From positions 558,001 to 622,000 of the forward strand of contig NZ_JACYFG010000051.1 of the NCBI RefSeq assembly GCF_014803405.1: a stretch of 64,000 bases of DNA. Direction: 5' to 3'. The notes under the pieces were generated by a model that was not told the DNA's origin, did not search any database, and saw nothing but the letters and a program-made list of their open reading frames with translations. Source of the DNA: Pelagicoccus enzymogenes. GTDB taxonomy: Bacteria > Verrucomicrobiota > Verrucomicrobiia > Opitutales > Opitutaceae. How positions within the stretch are numbered: position 1 is the first letter of the stretch; the number at the start of each line of letters is the position of its first letter. The position numbers and the translations under genes are program-made. Positions 42,556 to 51,926 of this stretch are shown here, one piece after another.

Positions 42556-42667
42556 GCTGGTCGTGCGCGCCGCCGGAATCGGTGGTGAAACGATTCTATT
42601 CAGTCTCTTACCTTTACAGGCGCATAATCGCCTTTCCCTTCGTAACGTGTTTTCTAATAGTATCCCT

Positions 42668-43651
42668 ATGCATCGTTTTCTCGCCCCACTTGCCGCCTTT
42701 GCCCTGATCGCGAGCTTGAGCTCCAGCCACGCGGCCCCTGACAATTCCGAACCGCCGAGCAAGGACCCGGTGTGGGACCAGACCCGATCGCCGGATTGGG
42801 ACGCGTCCTACCAGCTCGTCTCGATTCCCAGCACTATCGACGGCCAGGCCCAGATGGCCTACGCCTACGAGGCGGCGGACGCTGCCCCGGCCCCCTTGGT
42901 CGTCAGCCTGCACACGTGGTCCAGCAACTACGAGCAAGCCGACCCGCTGGCCGCGATTCTGGTGGAGCGCGGATTCCACTACATCCACCCCGATTTTCGC
43001 GGAGTGAACAACACGCCAGAAGGCTGCGTGAGCGAGCTGGCGCTGCAGGATATCGACGACGCCATCGACTACTGTCTGGAGAGCTGGAATGTCGATCCCG
43101 AGCGCATCTACGTCATCGGCACCAGCGGCGGCGGATATGCGACCTGCGCCACCTATTTTAAGAGCAAGCACCGCATCGCCGGCTTCTACGCCTGGGTGCC
43201 GATTACCGACCTGGAAATGTGGTACTACCAGACCAAGCAGCGCGGGCTCAAGTACGCCCAGCACATCGAGCAGGTACTCGGCGGCAGCATCGATTCGGAG
43301 GAGGCGAAGAAGCGCTCGCCGCTCTACATGCCGCATCGGCCTCGCGAGGTTCCGCTCCACCTTTTTCACGGGGTGGACGACGGCTATCGCGGCAGCGTTC
43401 CCAGCATTCACTCCATTCAGCTGTACAATCGTCTTTGCGAGGAGGCGGGGCAGCCTTCCTTGCGGGTCACGCATGAGCAGACCATCGACTTGCTCAGCAA
43501 GGCGGTGCGTCCCACCGGGCGGAAGCTCGGTGGCCGTGAAATCTGGTTCCAGCGCGAATCGCCCTTCGCCACGCTTACGATTTTCGAAGGGGGGCACGAG
43601 ATGCTCGTCGAGGTCGCGGCCGATCAGCTTAGCGAAGCGGCTGGGCGCTAG
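42668..43651 (+). CDS. Secreted alpha/beta hydrolase (esterase or prolyl-oligopeptidase-like)
   Basis: A 327-residue exported protein with signal peptide HRFLAPLAAFALIASLSSSH. The alpha/beta-hydrolase fold shows the nucleophile motif VIGTSGGGYATC (Ser in GTSGG), an Asp in HLFHGVDDGYRGSV and a His in FEGGHEMLVE near the C-terminus. An HPDFRGVNNTPEGC segment lies before the nucleophile. Similar proteins act on ester or peptide bonds of polysaccharide side groups; the substrate is unknown. ATG 42668 was chosen for the signal peptide. The stop codon lies inside the left arm of an inverted repeat. Confidence 0.85.
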   Translation: MHRFLAPLAAFALIASLSSSHAAPDNSEPPSKDPVWDQTRSPDWDASYQLVSIPSTIDGQAQMAYAYEAADAAPAPLVVSLHTWSSNYEQADPLAAILVERGFHYIHPDFRGVNNTPEGCVSELALQDIDDAIDYCLESWNVDPERIYVIGTSGGGYATCATYFKSKHRIAGFYAWVPITDLEMWYYQTKQRGLKYAQHIEQVLGGSIDSEEAKKRSPLYMPHRPREVPLHLFHGVDDGYRGSVPSIHSIQLYNRLCEEAGQPSLRVTHEQTIDLLSKAVRPTGRKLGGREIWFQRESPFATLTIFEGGHEMLVEVAADQLSEAAGR

Positions 43652-43828
43652 CCTGGATAATTCATGAGAATTCTACTGCGCGTCCCCGATTCCCGCCCGG
43701 AAGCGGCCTTGCCTTGGTCCGGGACCGAAGCGGGGGTTTAACCCAGCAACTCCCGCGAACCGGCGTCAAAGCCGCTTCCACGCAGGGCTCGCGAACGCTC
43801 GCTACGATTTTCATGAATAATCCAGGCT
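43650..43828. repeat. MITE-like element with terminal inverted repeats
   Basis: The 22-base arms at 43650-43671 (starting AGCCTGGATAATTCATGA) and 43807-43828 are imperfect inverted repeats enclosing 135 bases of GC-rich noncoding sequence. The left arm overlaps the hydrolase stop codon. No transposase is inside, so it could be a nonautonomous element or a large REP-type structure. Between 43829 and 44118 nothing else was recognised. Confidence 0.55.
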
Positions 43829-44118
43829 AAGGCGTGTGTGTGGGTGGTGGTGGGCTCGCTGAGTTTTTTGTTTAACTACAGAAGGCGCAAGAGGGACAGG
43901 AGGGTTGATGGGGCAGGGGAGTACGGTGGTTCGCGTTTTGGTTGCGGTCGGAGGTAGCGCGGTGCTTTCGCCCTCGTCCGCGAAGGATGGATCCTGCAAT
44001 GGGGTCGCGGGCTAAAGCACGGCGCTACCTTAGGATGCGGTTGCGGTTTCTCGGTTTTGGGTGAGGGTGCTAGTATCGGTTTACCCCTAGCCTGCGTCCG
44101 AAACGCTTTCGAATTGAT

Positions 44119-45180
44119 ATGAGTTCCCTTACCTCTGATACGCGAATCACTGAGATCAAGACGGTGCCGTCGCCGGCGGTCGTCATTGGAGAGTTTCCGG
44201 GCAGGGCTCGGGTGGAGGGCTTGGTGGCGTCGACCCGCGGTGCGATTAGTCGCATCCTGCATGGGGCGGACGATCGCTTGCTGGTGGTGGTGGGGCCGTG
44301 TTCGGTGCATGATCCGAAGTCGGCCCTGGAGTATGCGCAGCGCTTGAGCGCGCTGCGTAGTGGATTTTTGGATGATCTGGAAATCGTGATGCGGGTTTAC
44401 TTCGAGAAGCCGCGCACCACGGTCGGCTGGAAGGGGCTGATCAACGATCCGAACTTGGATGGGAGTTTCGATATCAATAAGGGGATTCGCCTGGCTCGGG
44501 AGCTCTTGATCAGGATCAATGAGTTGGGGCTGCCGGCGGGGACCGAGTTTCTCGATATCGTGACCGGGCAATACTATTCGGACTTGGTGAGCTGGGGGGC
44601 GATTGGGGCCCGCACGACGGAGAGCCAGGTGCATCGCGAGATGGCTTCGGGGCTGTCGTGTCCGGTCGGCTTCAAGAACGGGACGGACGGGAATCTGCAG
44701 ATCGCGATCGACGCGGTGAAGTCGTCGCGCACGGAGCACAATTTTCTGTCGCAGACTCCGAGTGGGGAAATGGCGATTTATCGTACGGCTGGCAATGCCG
44801 ATGGTCACATCATTTTGCGGGGCGGCAAGGCGCCGAACTACGATGCGGACAGCGTGGCGGCCGCGATCGAGCAGATGGGAAAGGCCAAGGTGGAGACTGG
44901 GCTGATCGTGGACTTTAGCCATGGCAACAGCCGCAAGCGATTCGAGCGGCAAGCGGAGGTCGGCCGCGATGTGGCCGGGCAGGTGGCGGCGGGGCAGTCA
45001 GGAATCGTGGGCTGCATGATCGAGTCGCACCTGGTGGAGGGGAACCAGAAGGTGGTTCCTGGCGAGCCGCTGGTCTACGGGCAGAGTATCACGGACGCCT
45101 GTATTGGATTTGAAACTACGGAATCGCTTTTGCGGGAGCTGGCGGAGGCGGCGCGCAAGCGGAGGCGCGGGCGATTGTAG
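44119..45180 (+). CDS. 3-deoxy-7-phosphoheptulonate (DAHP) synthase, class I, copy 1
   Basis: A 353-residue enzyme that condenses PEP and erythrose-4-phosphate, the first step of aromatic amino acid synthesis. It is an AroG/AroF/AroH-type class I synthase, with family motifs LLVVVGPCSVHDPKSALEYA, RVYFEKPRTTVGWKGLINDP, GLPAGTEFLDIVTGQYYSDL, VSWGAIGARTTESQVHREMA, FKNGTDGNLQIAIDAVKSS and VDFSHGNSRK. The N-terminal extension that binds feedback inhibitors in E. coli enzymes is present. A second copy lies at 51927-52991. The upstream intergenic gap shows no obvious attenuator. Confidence 0.93.
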   Translation: MSSLTSDTRITEIKTVPSPAVVIGEFPGRARVEGLVASTRGAISRILHGADDRLLVVVGPCSVHDPKSALEYAQRLSALRSGFLDDLEIVMRVYFEKPRTTVGWKGLINDPNLDGSFDINKGIRLARELLIRINELGLPAGTEFLDIVTGQYYSDLVSWGAIGARTTESQVHREMASGLSCPVGFKNGTDGNLQIAIDAVKSSRTEHNFLSQTPSGEMAIYRTAGNADGHIILRGGKAPNYDADSVAAAIEQMGKAKVETGLIVDFSHGNSRKRFERQAEVGRDVAGQVAAGQSGIVGCMIESHLVEGNQKVVPGEPLVYGQSITDACIGFETTESLLRELAEAARKRRRGRL

Positions 45181-45194
45181 AGAGGAGGGTGGGG

Positions 45195-45225
45195 GAGTTA
45201 GCCGCGGAGGACGCGGAGGGGGAGA
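45195..45225. repeat. Short dispersed motif (ccgcggaggacgcggagg type)
   Basis: A G-rich tract reading 'agccgcggaggacgcggagg' lies just after copy 1 of the DAHP synthase gene. It is of the kind scattered through Verrucomicrobial intergenic regions (recalled, not searched). Confidence 0.35.
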
Positions 45226-45256
45226 GGTGTATGGGGGAGGTTTTTGGATCTGTTTC

Positions 45257-46168
45257 TTAGGGAGCCTGCACGAGGCGGGCGTTTTTGCCGCGGCAAGCTT
45301 CGGAGGCTCGCTCGAACTCGAGGGTGCTGTGGGTGATTTCGAACTGGTCCGCGAAGAGGGTCTTGAGCTGCTTCTTGATGTCGCGCTGGCGGTGAGTGAT
45401 GTCGTCGTAGATGACGACGTGGGCCTCCAGCGCCCTGTGCGATTCGTCGAGCTGCCAAACGTGCAGATGGTGAAGGTCGTTCACTCCGGTCACTGACTCG
45501 GCTTCTTCCTTTACTTGGTCGAGGTCGATATCTTCTGGGGTGGCCTCCATGAGAATACGGCTTGTCTGGCCGATCAGCTTGAAGGCGGTAACGACTATGA
45601 AGAGGGCGATTGCGAGGGTGAGGATGGGGTCGATCCAGCTCCAGCCGAAAAGTAGCATGAGCGCCCCTCCGGCCAGGACTGCGAGGGAAGTGGCGGCGTC
45701 TGTGAGGTTGTGCAGCAGGGCGGCCTTGACGTTGAGACTGCCTTTGGAGGTGGCCCAAAGGAGTCCAACGGTCGTGAGGTCGACGAGGAGGGCGATGCTG
45801 GCTCCCAGCACGACCCAGCTGCTTTCGATAGGTACGGGCTCGAGAAGTCGCCCGATGGCGTGGAACACGAGAAATCCGCTGATGACGACGAGGGCGGTGA
45901 ATTGGATGAGGGCGCCGATGAGCTCTGCCCGGCGGTAGCCGAAGGTATACCTGGAGTTTGCCCGCTTGCGTGAGATGCGTCTAGCGACGTAGGCGACCAC
46001 AAGGGCGGCTGCGTCGTTGGTATTGTGCAGGGCGTCAGCGAGCAGCGCGGCGCTGCCGGAGACGATCCCGGCTACGAACTGGAATAGGGATAGGCCGAGG
46101 TTTGCGATGATGCTCCAGACGAGGCGTTGACCGCTCAATTCTTGGTTGTGTGACTGTCTTTTGGACAT
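45257..46168 (-). CDS. Cation diffusion facilitator (CDF) family metal exporter
   Basis: A 303-residue inner-membrane protein of the CzcD/ZitB type that exports divalent metal such as zinc by proton exchange. Six hydrophobic segments are visible. The metal-binding HxxxD sites are LLADALHNTNDAAALVVAYV in helix 2 and LLHNLTDAATSLAV in helix 5. A C-terminal cytoplasmic domain (TGVNDLHHLHVWQLDESHRA) has the metal-sensing fold. Start ATG 46168 (MSKRQSHNQ) was chosen; the frame is open upstream over a non-conserved stretch. It is divergent from an MscS channel gene (197 bases between starts). Confidence 0.93.
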   Translation of the reverse strand: MSKRQSHNQELSGQRLVWSIIANLGLSLFQFVAGIVSGSAALLADALHNTNDAAALVVAYVARRISRKRANSRYTFGYRRAELIGALIQFTALVVISGFLVFHAIGRLLEPVPIESSWVVLGASIALLVDLTTVGLLWATSKGSLNVKAALLHNLTDAATSLAVLAGGALMLLFGWSWIDPILTLAIALFIVVTAFKLIGQTSRILMEATPEDIDLDQVKEEAESVTGVNDLHHLHVWQLDESHRALEAHVVIYDDITHRQRDIKKQLKTLFADQFEITHSTLEFERASEACRGKNARLVQAP

Positions 46169-46365
46169 GGCTTCGGTCGGTCTTCGGTATTTTTGCAGGA
46201 TGTGCTTTGCAGGGTGCAAGAGAGAGAAGGGGGCTACCTTGGGTAGCCCTGTGTCGCGGTGAAGCAGTTCATTATTCGCGCCAGATTTTGGATACAGGCG
46301 ATAGAAGTTACGGTTATGAAAAATCTCAGTTGCGGGTGGGGGAAGTTTCCTTAGCATGACGTCCC

Positions 46366-47862
46366 ATGCCTGATCTTCTCGCTCCTGTGCTTCTTCAAAC
46401 TGATTCTCCCAACGAGGCCGCATGGTCTGATGTCGCCCGGGACTGGCTCGTCAATGCCTGGGAAAAGGTGCGTGGCTTGTTGGTGGGAGAAGACCTCTAC
46501 GTGCAGTTGGGAGCGATCTTCGGAGTGGTGTTGCTTGCCTATCTGTTGCAGCTCGCCTTGAAGCCGCTTTTCAAGCGAGTCACGGAGGCGATCGAGGAGC
46601 GTGACGATTGGGTGGAGTCGACGATCGACTGGATCAGCGAGAACTTTTTTCGCATCGCGGTGGCGTCCTTGCTTTGGTCGGTATCGATTTACTTCGATGC
46701 TGCGAACGAGCAATTGGCCGCAGCTGCCCTAGAGACGGCCAAGTCGGGCGGCGAGGTGGTTTCCGAGTCTCAGCTGGCAGTGGAGAAGAGCGCTGCGCCT
46801 GCAGCCAAGAACTACATATTGCTGCGAGCTGCTGCCAGCGTTGCGACTTTGATCTTGTTGTCGGGCGCCTTGCCGCGGCCCATTCGCGAAAAGGCGTATT
46901 TCAAGACCCTCTACTTTGTCACGGCGGTGCTTCTGTTGCTAAACCTGCTGGGCATATGGGAGGTGATCCGGGATGGCCTGGACAGCTTGCAGGTCTTGCC
47001 GGTGGCGGAAGGCGAGTCCACTCGCGTTACGGCGTTGACGATCGGCAAGGGGATTTTCGTAATTTTAATCCTGATACCGTTGACGGGGTGGGTGATGCGA
47101 TTGGGCGAGGGGCGCGTGAAGAAGTCGCCTTCGCTGACGCCGGCTTTGCAGATGCTGGTGATCAAGGTGCTGAAGGCTTTGGTCGTGGTGGGCGCTATCC
47201 TGTTTGGCATTAGCTCGATGGGCATCGACTTGTCGGCCTTGGCCTTCATGGGCGGCGCGGTTGGCTTAGGCTTGGGCTTCGGTTTCCAGAAGGTGATTTC
47301 CAATTTGATCAGTGGGGTGATCCTCTTGAGCGACCGCTCGATCAAGCCGGGAGACGTGATCGAGGTCGACAACACCTATGGTTGGATCAACAAGCTGAGC
47401 GCTCGTTACGTGAGCGTCATTACGCGGGATGGAATGGAGCACTTGATTCCGAACGAGACCTTGATCACGGAAAAGGTGACGAATTGGTCGTTTAGCGATG
47501 ACTTGGTGCGGGTGCGGGTGCCGTTTGGAGTTTCCTACAACTCGGACGGGCATAAGGTTATGGAATTGGCAAACCGGGCGGCTCGCGAGTGCAAGCGAGT
47601 GGTGTCGGAAAAGCCGCCGACATGCTGGTTGCTGAACTTCGGCGACAGTTCCGTGAACTTCGAATTGAGAGTTTGGATACGCGATCCGTCCAATGGATTG
47701 GGAAGCATTCGCAGCGAGATCTACATGCGGATGTGGGAGCTTTTCAAGGAGAACGGAATCGAGATCCCGTTCCCGCAACGCGACCTCAATTTCCGCGGTG
47801 GCAAGCCGATCGAGGTGGTGATGAAGAAGGAGCGTGAGCAGCCGGAGTTTGGCGAGGACTAG
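46366..47862 (+). CDS. MscS-type mechanosensitive ion channel
   Basis: A 498-residue inner-membrane channel that opens when membrane tension rises during osmotic downshock. It is larger than E. coli MscS (286), with extra N-terminal hydrophobic segments. The pore-lining helix and following motif are clear: LAFMGGAVGLGLGFGFQKVI, then SNLISGVILLSDRSIKPGDV (beta-domain entry). The cytoplasmic vestibule follows (AINKLSARYVSVITRDGMEH, LIPNETLITEKVTNWSFSDD, RVRVPFGVSYNSDGHKVMEL), and the C-terminus has IEIPFPQRDLNFRGGKPI. Position gives no hint of regulation. Confidence 0.93.
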   Translation: MPDLLAPVLLQTDSPNEAAWSDVARDWLVNAWEKVRGLLVGEDLYVQLGAIFGVVLLAYLLQLALKPLFKRVTEAIEERDDWVESTIDWISENFFRIAVASLLWSVSIYFDAANEQLAAAALETAKSGGEVVSESQLAVEKSAAPAAKNYILLRAAASVATLILLSGALPRPIREKAYFKTLYFVTAVLLLLNLLGIWEVIRDGLDSLQVLPVAEGESTRVTALTIGKGIFVILILIPLTGWVMRLGEGRVKKSPSLTPALQMLVIKVLKALVVVGAILFGISSMGIDLSALAFMGGAVGLGLGFGFQKVISNLISGVILLSDRSIKPGDVIEVDNTYGWINKLSARYVSVITRDGMEHLIPNETLITEKVTNWSFSDDLVRVRVPFGVSYNSDGHKVMELANRAARECKRVVSEKPPTCWLLNFGDSSVNFELRVWIRDPSNGLGSIRSEIYMRMWELFKENGIEIPFPQRDLNFRGGKPIEVVMKKEREQPEFGED

Positions 47863-47887
47863 TAGAGGGCTAGAGAAGCTTTGTAAA

Positions 47888-47960
47888 CAGGTGGGACGTC
47901 CGCTCCGCGGGTGTCTGGGTATTTGTCGTTTTTTCGCCCGCGGAGCGGCCGAGCCACCTG
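47888..47960. repeat. REP-like palindrome, family C
   Basis: Arms of 26 bases (47888-47913 starting CAGGTGGGACGTCCGCTCCG and 47935-47960) form an imperfect inverted repeat with a T-rich loop. It lies after the MscS gene and may act as a terminator. Confidence 0.6.
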
Positions 47961-47984
47961 AAAAATGGGTGTCTACTTTCTTGG

Positions 47985-48011
47985 TGCGGACGGGATTGCA
48001 CTCGTCCCTCC
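47985..48011. repeat. Short palindrome, family B copy 1
   Basis: Twenty-seven bases (TGCGGACGGG...CGTCCCTCC) matching 50682-50708 at most positions. The two copies lie just outside the two ends of the GH127 gene. Confidence 0.55.
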
Positions 48012-48018
48012 GAATTTC

Positions 48019-50370
48019 TTACTCTTGGCGGCGTAGGAAGATTCCGAATACCTTGGGAGTTGTTCTACCGTCGAGGGACTCGATGCGGATGGTGGCTCGA
48101 TCGGAGTTGATGGCTCCGGCGGGGATTTCAAAGGTGACCTCGGAGAAGCTGTCGGGGCTGCCTGACTGGGACCTTACCTCTCCGACGAGGTGGCCGTTGA
48201 TGGAAATCGTGCTGGCTTTGTTCCACTCGCTGGCGAGGACTTTGAGAGCGATTTCGAAGGGACCTTCGGAGTCGGTCCTGAGTGTGTATTCAAACCATTT
48301 TGACGCTTCTCGAAAGCGGTTGCCAAGTTCTGCCCCGCTGCGGGCTCCCTCGCCACGGTAGTCGTGTTCGACTTCGGATTGCTGTTCCCCGGGAGCGATG
48401 CTGTCGACGGTGCGGGCGGCGAGGGCGAGCTCGATCGCTTCCTTTTCAGCGAGCCGTTTTTGGATGGCTGCGTAATCAGCGGTATCCACGGATTGCCAGT
48501 AAATAGAGTATCGGGATTCGTGGACTCGGTTGAAGGGCTCGAGGACGATAGGGCGGTCGGGCTGTGGACGAACGTCGCCGGTGAGTTGGAAGTGTAGCGG
48601 CTGCCCTTCGATGGGATGGAGGCGCGAGGCGAGGGCTTGGGCGTTGCCCACTAGCATGGGGGCTTGGTCGAGTGGAAGGTAGGCGCCAGGAGCGATGTGT
48701 TCCATGCGACCGGACCCGGCGAACAGGCCTGGCGTGTCGCCCTCTGCCACTTTTTGAGCGAGTACGAGTGGGCCGTAGAGGAAAGAGTAGTATGGGGAAC
48801 CGTCTGGTAGCTGCTCGGCGCGGACCTGCATCGGGAGGGAGACGTCCAGAGTGTCGCCGGTTTTCCATTTTCGGGTGATGCTGACGTATCCAGATTTGTC
48901 TGGGCTCGCTTTGATGGACTTACCGTTGAGAGTAAGTTCGAAGGCCTCGGTGGTCCAGGAGGGACGGCGGACTTTAAGTGTGAACTTTTTCTTTCCAGGG
49001 GCAGAATCGATGGTGAGCCGAGTGCTTTCACTGTATGGGAAGTCCGTTGTCTGAGTGAGTTTCAGGCCTTTTTCCTGCCAATCCAAGGAGCTGGCCAGGA
49101 AGAGGTTGACGAACAGGGTGGTGTCCTGCTTCGCGTATACGAATTCCGAATACCGGCCGGGATTCTCGATGCCGGAACCGACGCAGCACCAGAAGGCGTT
49201 TTCCGGGACGGAGTAAACGCGGTAATGGCGGGGTCGCATAGGGGTGAAGTAGACGAGGCCGCCTGTTTGTGGGTGTTGAGCGGAGAGTATGTGGTTGTAG
49301 AGGGCGCGTTCGTAGTAGTCGGTGAGGGCTACCGAAGGCTCGGCCTGAAAGAGCAGGGAGGTGAGGCGGAGCATGTTGTGGGTGTTGCAGGTCTCGGGGC
49401 CCTCGCGTGACTCGAGCATGGAATGGAAGTCGTCGGCGGGGTGAAAGTGCTCTCGGACGGAGTTGCCGCCGATCGAAACGGAGCGTTGGTTCACGACGGT
49501 GTCCCAAAAGAAGGCGGACGCTTGTTGTAGTTTCTGATCTTTCGCGGCGAGGGCGGTACGTTGGAAGCCGATGACCTTGGGGATCTGGGTATTGGCGTGG
49601 AAGCCGGTTAGTTTGTCTTCGCCTTCGAGCAGGGGATCGAGCAGCTCGTGGTGAGTGAAGCGGTAAGCGAGCTCGAGGTAACGCTCGTCGCCAAGTTTTT
49701 GATACATCTCGGCGAAGATTTCGTTCATGCCTCCGTGCTCGGTGTAGAGCATTTGCTGGAGCTGTTCCTCGGTGAGTTTCGAGGTCGCCTCATAGGTCCA
49801 GTCGGCAAGTCTTAGGAGAATGTCGCGGGCCTTTTCGCTACCTGCTACCAGCCAGGCATCCTTCAGGCCGGCGTAGGTTTTGTGGAGGTTGTACCAGGGA
49901 ACCCAAGCTCCGTTGAGGGAGAAGCGGTCTGCTTTGATCTCGCCGGCTTCGAGTTCGGCGATAAACTTCTTTGAGTTGGGAACGCCGCCGACGTAGCCAG
50001 TGCCGATGGCATCTTGGCAGCGTTGCAGCTCGTCGAGCATGTAGTCGAGCCGTTCGGCTAGCAGCGGATTGTCGTTCTGCAGCGAGAGGGTGGCGTAGGC
50101 CGAGAGGAAGTGCCCGGCGGAGTGTCCGTCCAAGCCGGAAGATTCCCAGTTTCCGTATTTGGGCGCTTTGGGCTCGAGCCCTGCGGCGATAAGGAAGGGA
50201 GCTAGAAGGCGGTCGGGATCGTGGGCGAGCACGTAGTCGACGTCGGCCTCGATGGAGTCGAGGAAGGGGCCGGGCTCGATGGTGACGGCGCTGGGATGAA
50301 AGAGCTTGGTGGACAGTAGGGGCGACGCTTGTAGAGCGACGATTGCAGAGGCGATCGCAAGGTTTCGCAT
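48019..50370 (-). CDS. Glycoside hydrolase family 127 (beta-L-arabinofuranosidase-like)
   Basis: A 783-residue exported enzyme. Signal peptide RNLAIASAIVALQASPLLST. The (alpha/alpha)6 catalytic domain of GH127 (formerly DUF1680) is recognised from SGLDGHSAGHFLSAYATLSL, GWVPWYNLHKTYAGLKDAW-type sequence (NGAWVPWYNLHKTYAGLKDA), EHGGMNEIFAEMYQKLGDER and ETCNTHNMLRLTSLLF. The conserved metal/catalytic cysteines are in FWCCVGSGIENPGRYSEFVY. A C-terminal beta-sandwich adds about 250 residues. Members cleave beta-L-arabinofuranosides from plant cell-wall glycans. Start ATG 50370 gives the signal peptide. Short palindromes flank the gene. Confidence 0.9.
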   Translation of the reverse strand: MRNLAIASAIVALQASPLLSTKLFHPSAVTIEPGPFLDSIEADVDYVLAHDPDRLLAPFLIAAGLEPKAPKYGNWESSGLDGHSAGHFLSAYATLSLQNDNPLLAERLDYMLDELQRCQDAIGTGYVGGVPNSKKFIAELEAGEIKADRFSLNGAWVPWYNLHKTYAGLKDAWLVAGSEKARDILLRLADWTYEATSKLTEEQLQQMLYTEHGGMNEIFAEMYQKLGDERYLELAYRFTHHELLDPLLEGEDKLTGFHANTQIPKVIGFQRTALAAKDQKLQQASAFFWDTVVNQRSVSIGGNSVREHFHPADDFHSMLESREGPETCNTHNMLRLTSLLFQAEPSVALTDYYERALYNHILSAQHPQTGGLVYFTPMRPRHYRVYSVPENAFWCCVGSGIENPGRYSEFVYAKQDTTLFVNLFLASSLDWQEKGLKLTQTTDFPYSESTRLTIDSAPGKKKFTLKVRRPSWTTEAFELTLNGKSIKASPDKSGYVSITRKWKTGDTLDVSLPMQVRAEQLPDGSPYYSFLYGPLVLAQKVAEGDTPGLFAGSGRMEHIAPGAYLPLDQAPMLVGNAQALASRLHPIEGQPLHFQLTGDVRPQPDRPIVLEPFNRVHESRYSIYWQSVDTADYAAIQKRLAEKEAIELALAARTVDSIAPGEQQSEVEHDYRGEGARSGAELGNRFREASKWFEYTLRTDSEGPFEIALKVLASEWNKASTISINGHLVGEVRSQSGSPDSFSEVTFEIPAGAINSDRATIRIESLDGRTTPKVFGIFLRRQE

Positions 50371-50569
50371 GGGGCGGTGGTGTTTGGTATTGGTTGCGAG
50401 ACCGGGGGGCAAATCTCAGTTTGAACGCTAAAGCTAGAGTTCGTTGCGGTTAAACGCGAGACGGGAGGGGGAGCTTGCAGGCTTAAACGTTAAGTGGCGC
50501 TTCGACTTTGCTCAGGGGGCTCGCTTCGCTCGAAGTGGGGGCATCACGACCTGCCGGCAAAAGGAGCTG

Positions 50570-50635
50570 TTTGTAGGAAGTGCCCTTGCGGCACGATTCA
50601 TCTATCCAATCGCGGCGCAAGGCCGCTTCCCACAA
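50570..50635. repeat. REP-like palindromic element, family A copy 2
   Basis: The 3' arm TCGCGGCGCAAGGCCGCTTC is shared with the copy at 10203-10267 and pairs with a diverged 5' arm at 50570-50598. The loop is about 9 bases. Confidence 0.7.
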
Positions 50636-50681
50636 TGGGGCGAGGGATGTGGGACGTTGGACGTGGCTCTTTTGAGGGAGT

Positions 50682-50708
50682 TGCGGACGGGGTGGACCCC
50701 GTCCCTCC
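50682..50708. repeat. Short palindrome, family B copy 2
   Basis: TGCGGACGGGGTGGACCCCG followed by TCCCTCC. It is a perfect inverted core and close match to 47985-48011. Confidence 0.55.
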
Positions 50709-50710
50709 AG

Positions 50711-50743
50711 AAAAAAACGCCAGCCGCGGGAGCGACTGGCGTT
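50711..50743 (-). terminator. Rho-independent terminator after malate dehydrogenase
   Basis: On the minus strand, stem AACGCCAG/CTGGCGTT followed by TTTTTTT, about 25 bases beyond the mdh stop. Confidence 0.9.
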
Positions 50744-50770
50744 GGTGATAAATGGATTTTTGAAAATAGA

Positions 50771-51751
50771 TCAGAGGAGGTCGGAGACCATCTTCTTTTC
50801 TTCGAGAAGTTCGGCCTCGGTTTCCTTGATTTTTTGCTGGCTGAACTCGTTGATTTCGAGGCCTTCGACCACGGAAAGCTTGGAGCCGTCGCTCTTGATT
50901 GGATAGGAGTAAATGAGGCCGGGCTCGATACCGTATTGTCCGTCGGAACAGATGCCCACGCTGAATACGTCGTCGGCTGCGGTGGGCTTGATGATGTTGG
51001 CGACGGTGTCGATAGCGGCGTTGGCGGCGGAAGCGGCGGATGACAGTCCGCGAGCCTTGATGATGGCGGCGCCGCGCTGCTGTACGGTCGGGATGAAGTC
51101 GTCTTTGTACCAAGCTTCGTCGGTGATCACGTCGGTGGCCGCCTTTCCGCCGATGGTGGCGTCGAAGTAGTTTGGATACATGGTGGAGGAGTGGTTGCCC
51201 CAGATGGCGAGGTTCTTGACTTCGGTGATGTCGGCGCCGGCTTTGATCGCGAGTTGGGTCTTGGCGCGGTTCTCGTCGAGCTTCGTCATGGCGAACCAAC
51301 GATCCTTGGGAATGTCGGGCGCGTTGTTCATGGCGATGAGGCAGTTGGTGTTGCAAGGGTTGCCGACGACGAGGGTGCGGATGTCGGAGGCGGCGTTTTC
51401 CTGGATGGCTTTGCCTTGGGATGTGAAGATCTTGCCGTTGATGCCGAGCAGGTCCTTTCGTTCCATGCCAGCCTTGCGGGGGACGGAGCCGACGAGCAGA
51501 GCCCAGCTGGCGCTGTCGAAGCCTTCGTTGAGGTCGCAGGTGGGGACGATGCCCTTGAGCAGCGGAAAGGCGCAGTCTTGCAGCTCCATGACCACGCCTT
51601 CGAGGGCCTTCATGGCAGGCTCGATTTCGATGAGCCGCAGCACGACCGGCTGATCCGGCCCGAGCAGTTGTCCTGACGCGATGCGTACGAGGAGAGAGTA
51701 TCCGATTTGACCGGCTGCGCCGGTGACCGCCACGTGTACTGGGTTTTTCAT
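50771..51751 (-). CDS. mdh: Malate dehydrogenase
   Basis: A 326-residue NAD-dependent malate dehydrogenase of the citric acid cycle, LDH/MDH superfamily, longer-type as in many bacteria. Motifs: Rossmann [23 protein letters not shown]-binding [16 protein letters not shown], substrate Arg region [12 protein letters not shown], catalytic His in [12 protein letters not shown], and C-terminal [14 protein letters not shown]. It lies 175 bases after the second DAHP synthase gene on the same strand with a terminator between, so it has its own promoter. Confidence 0.96.
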   Translation of the reverse strand: MKNPVHVAVTGAAGQIGYSLLVRIASGQLLGPDQPVVLRLIEIEPAMKALEGVVMELQDCAFPLLKGIVPTCDLNEGFDSASWALLVGSVPRKAGMERKDLLGINGKIFTSQGKAIQENAASDIRTLVVGNPCNTNCLIAMNNAPDIPKDRWFAMTKLDENRAKTQLAIKAGADITEVKNLAIWGNHSSTMYPNYFDATIGGKAATDVITDEAWYKDDFIPTVQQRGAAIIKARGLSSAASAANAAIDTVANIIKPTAADDVFSVGICSDGQYGIEPGLIYSYPIKSDGSKLSVVEGLEINEFSQQKIKETEAELLEEKKMVSDLL

Positions 51752-51799
51752 AGCGACCCGAAGCTATGTGAGCTTGTTATGATTGCGAATCAAAAGAAC

Positions 51800-51826
51800 A
51801 AGCCGCCCTAATAAATAGAGCGGCCT
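51800..51826 (-). terminator. Terminator after DAHP synthase copy 2
   Basis: Minus-strand stem GGCCGC..GCGGC with an AT loop followed by TTGTTCTTTT. A second hairpin (GGATCCCTCGCGGGATCC, 51893-51910) lies closer to the stop codon. Confidence 0.65.
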
Positions 51827-51926
51827 GAAGGAAGAAATAAGCTAAGCTTAAGGTCGTGTTTAGCAAATGCTTGCGAAACAAGCTCAGGAGGCCGGATCCC
51901 TCGCGGGATCCGTTCGGCGAGGGGGG

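Larger units (their letters stand above)
50371..50770. other. Intergenic gap of about 400 bases with repeat elements
   Basis: The gap between the GH127 and malate dehydrogenase genes holds one family A palindrome (50570-50635), one family B palindrome (50682-50708) and the malate dehydrogenase terminator. No gene was recognised. Confidence 0.5.

Noticed and set aside
43876-44952. A 358-residue minus-strand frame rich in Arg, His and Pro
   Set aside because: Antisense shadow of DAHP synthase copy 1.
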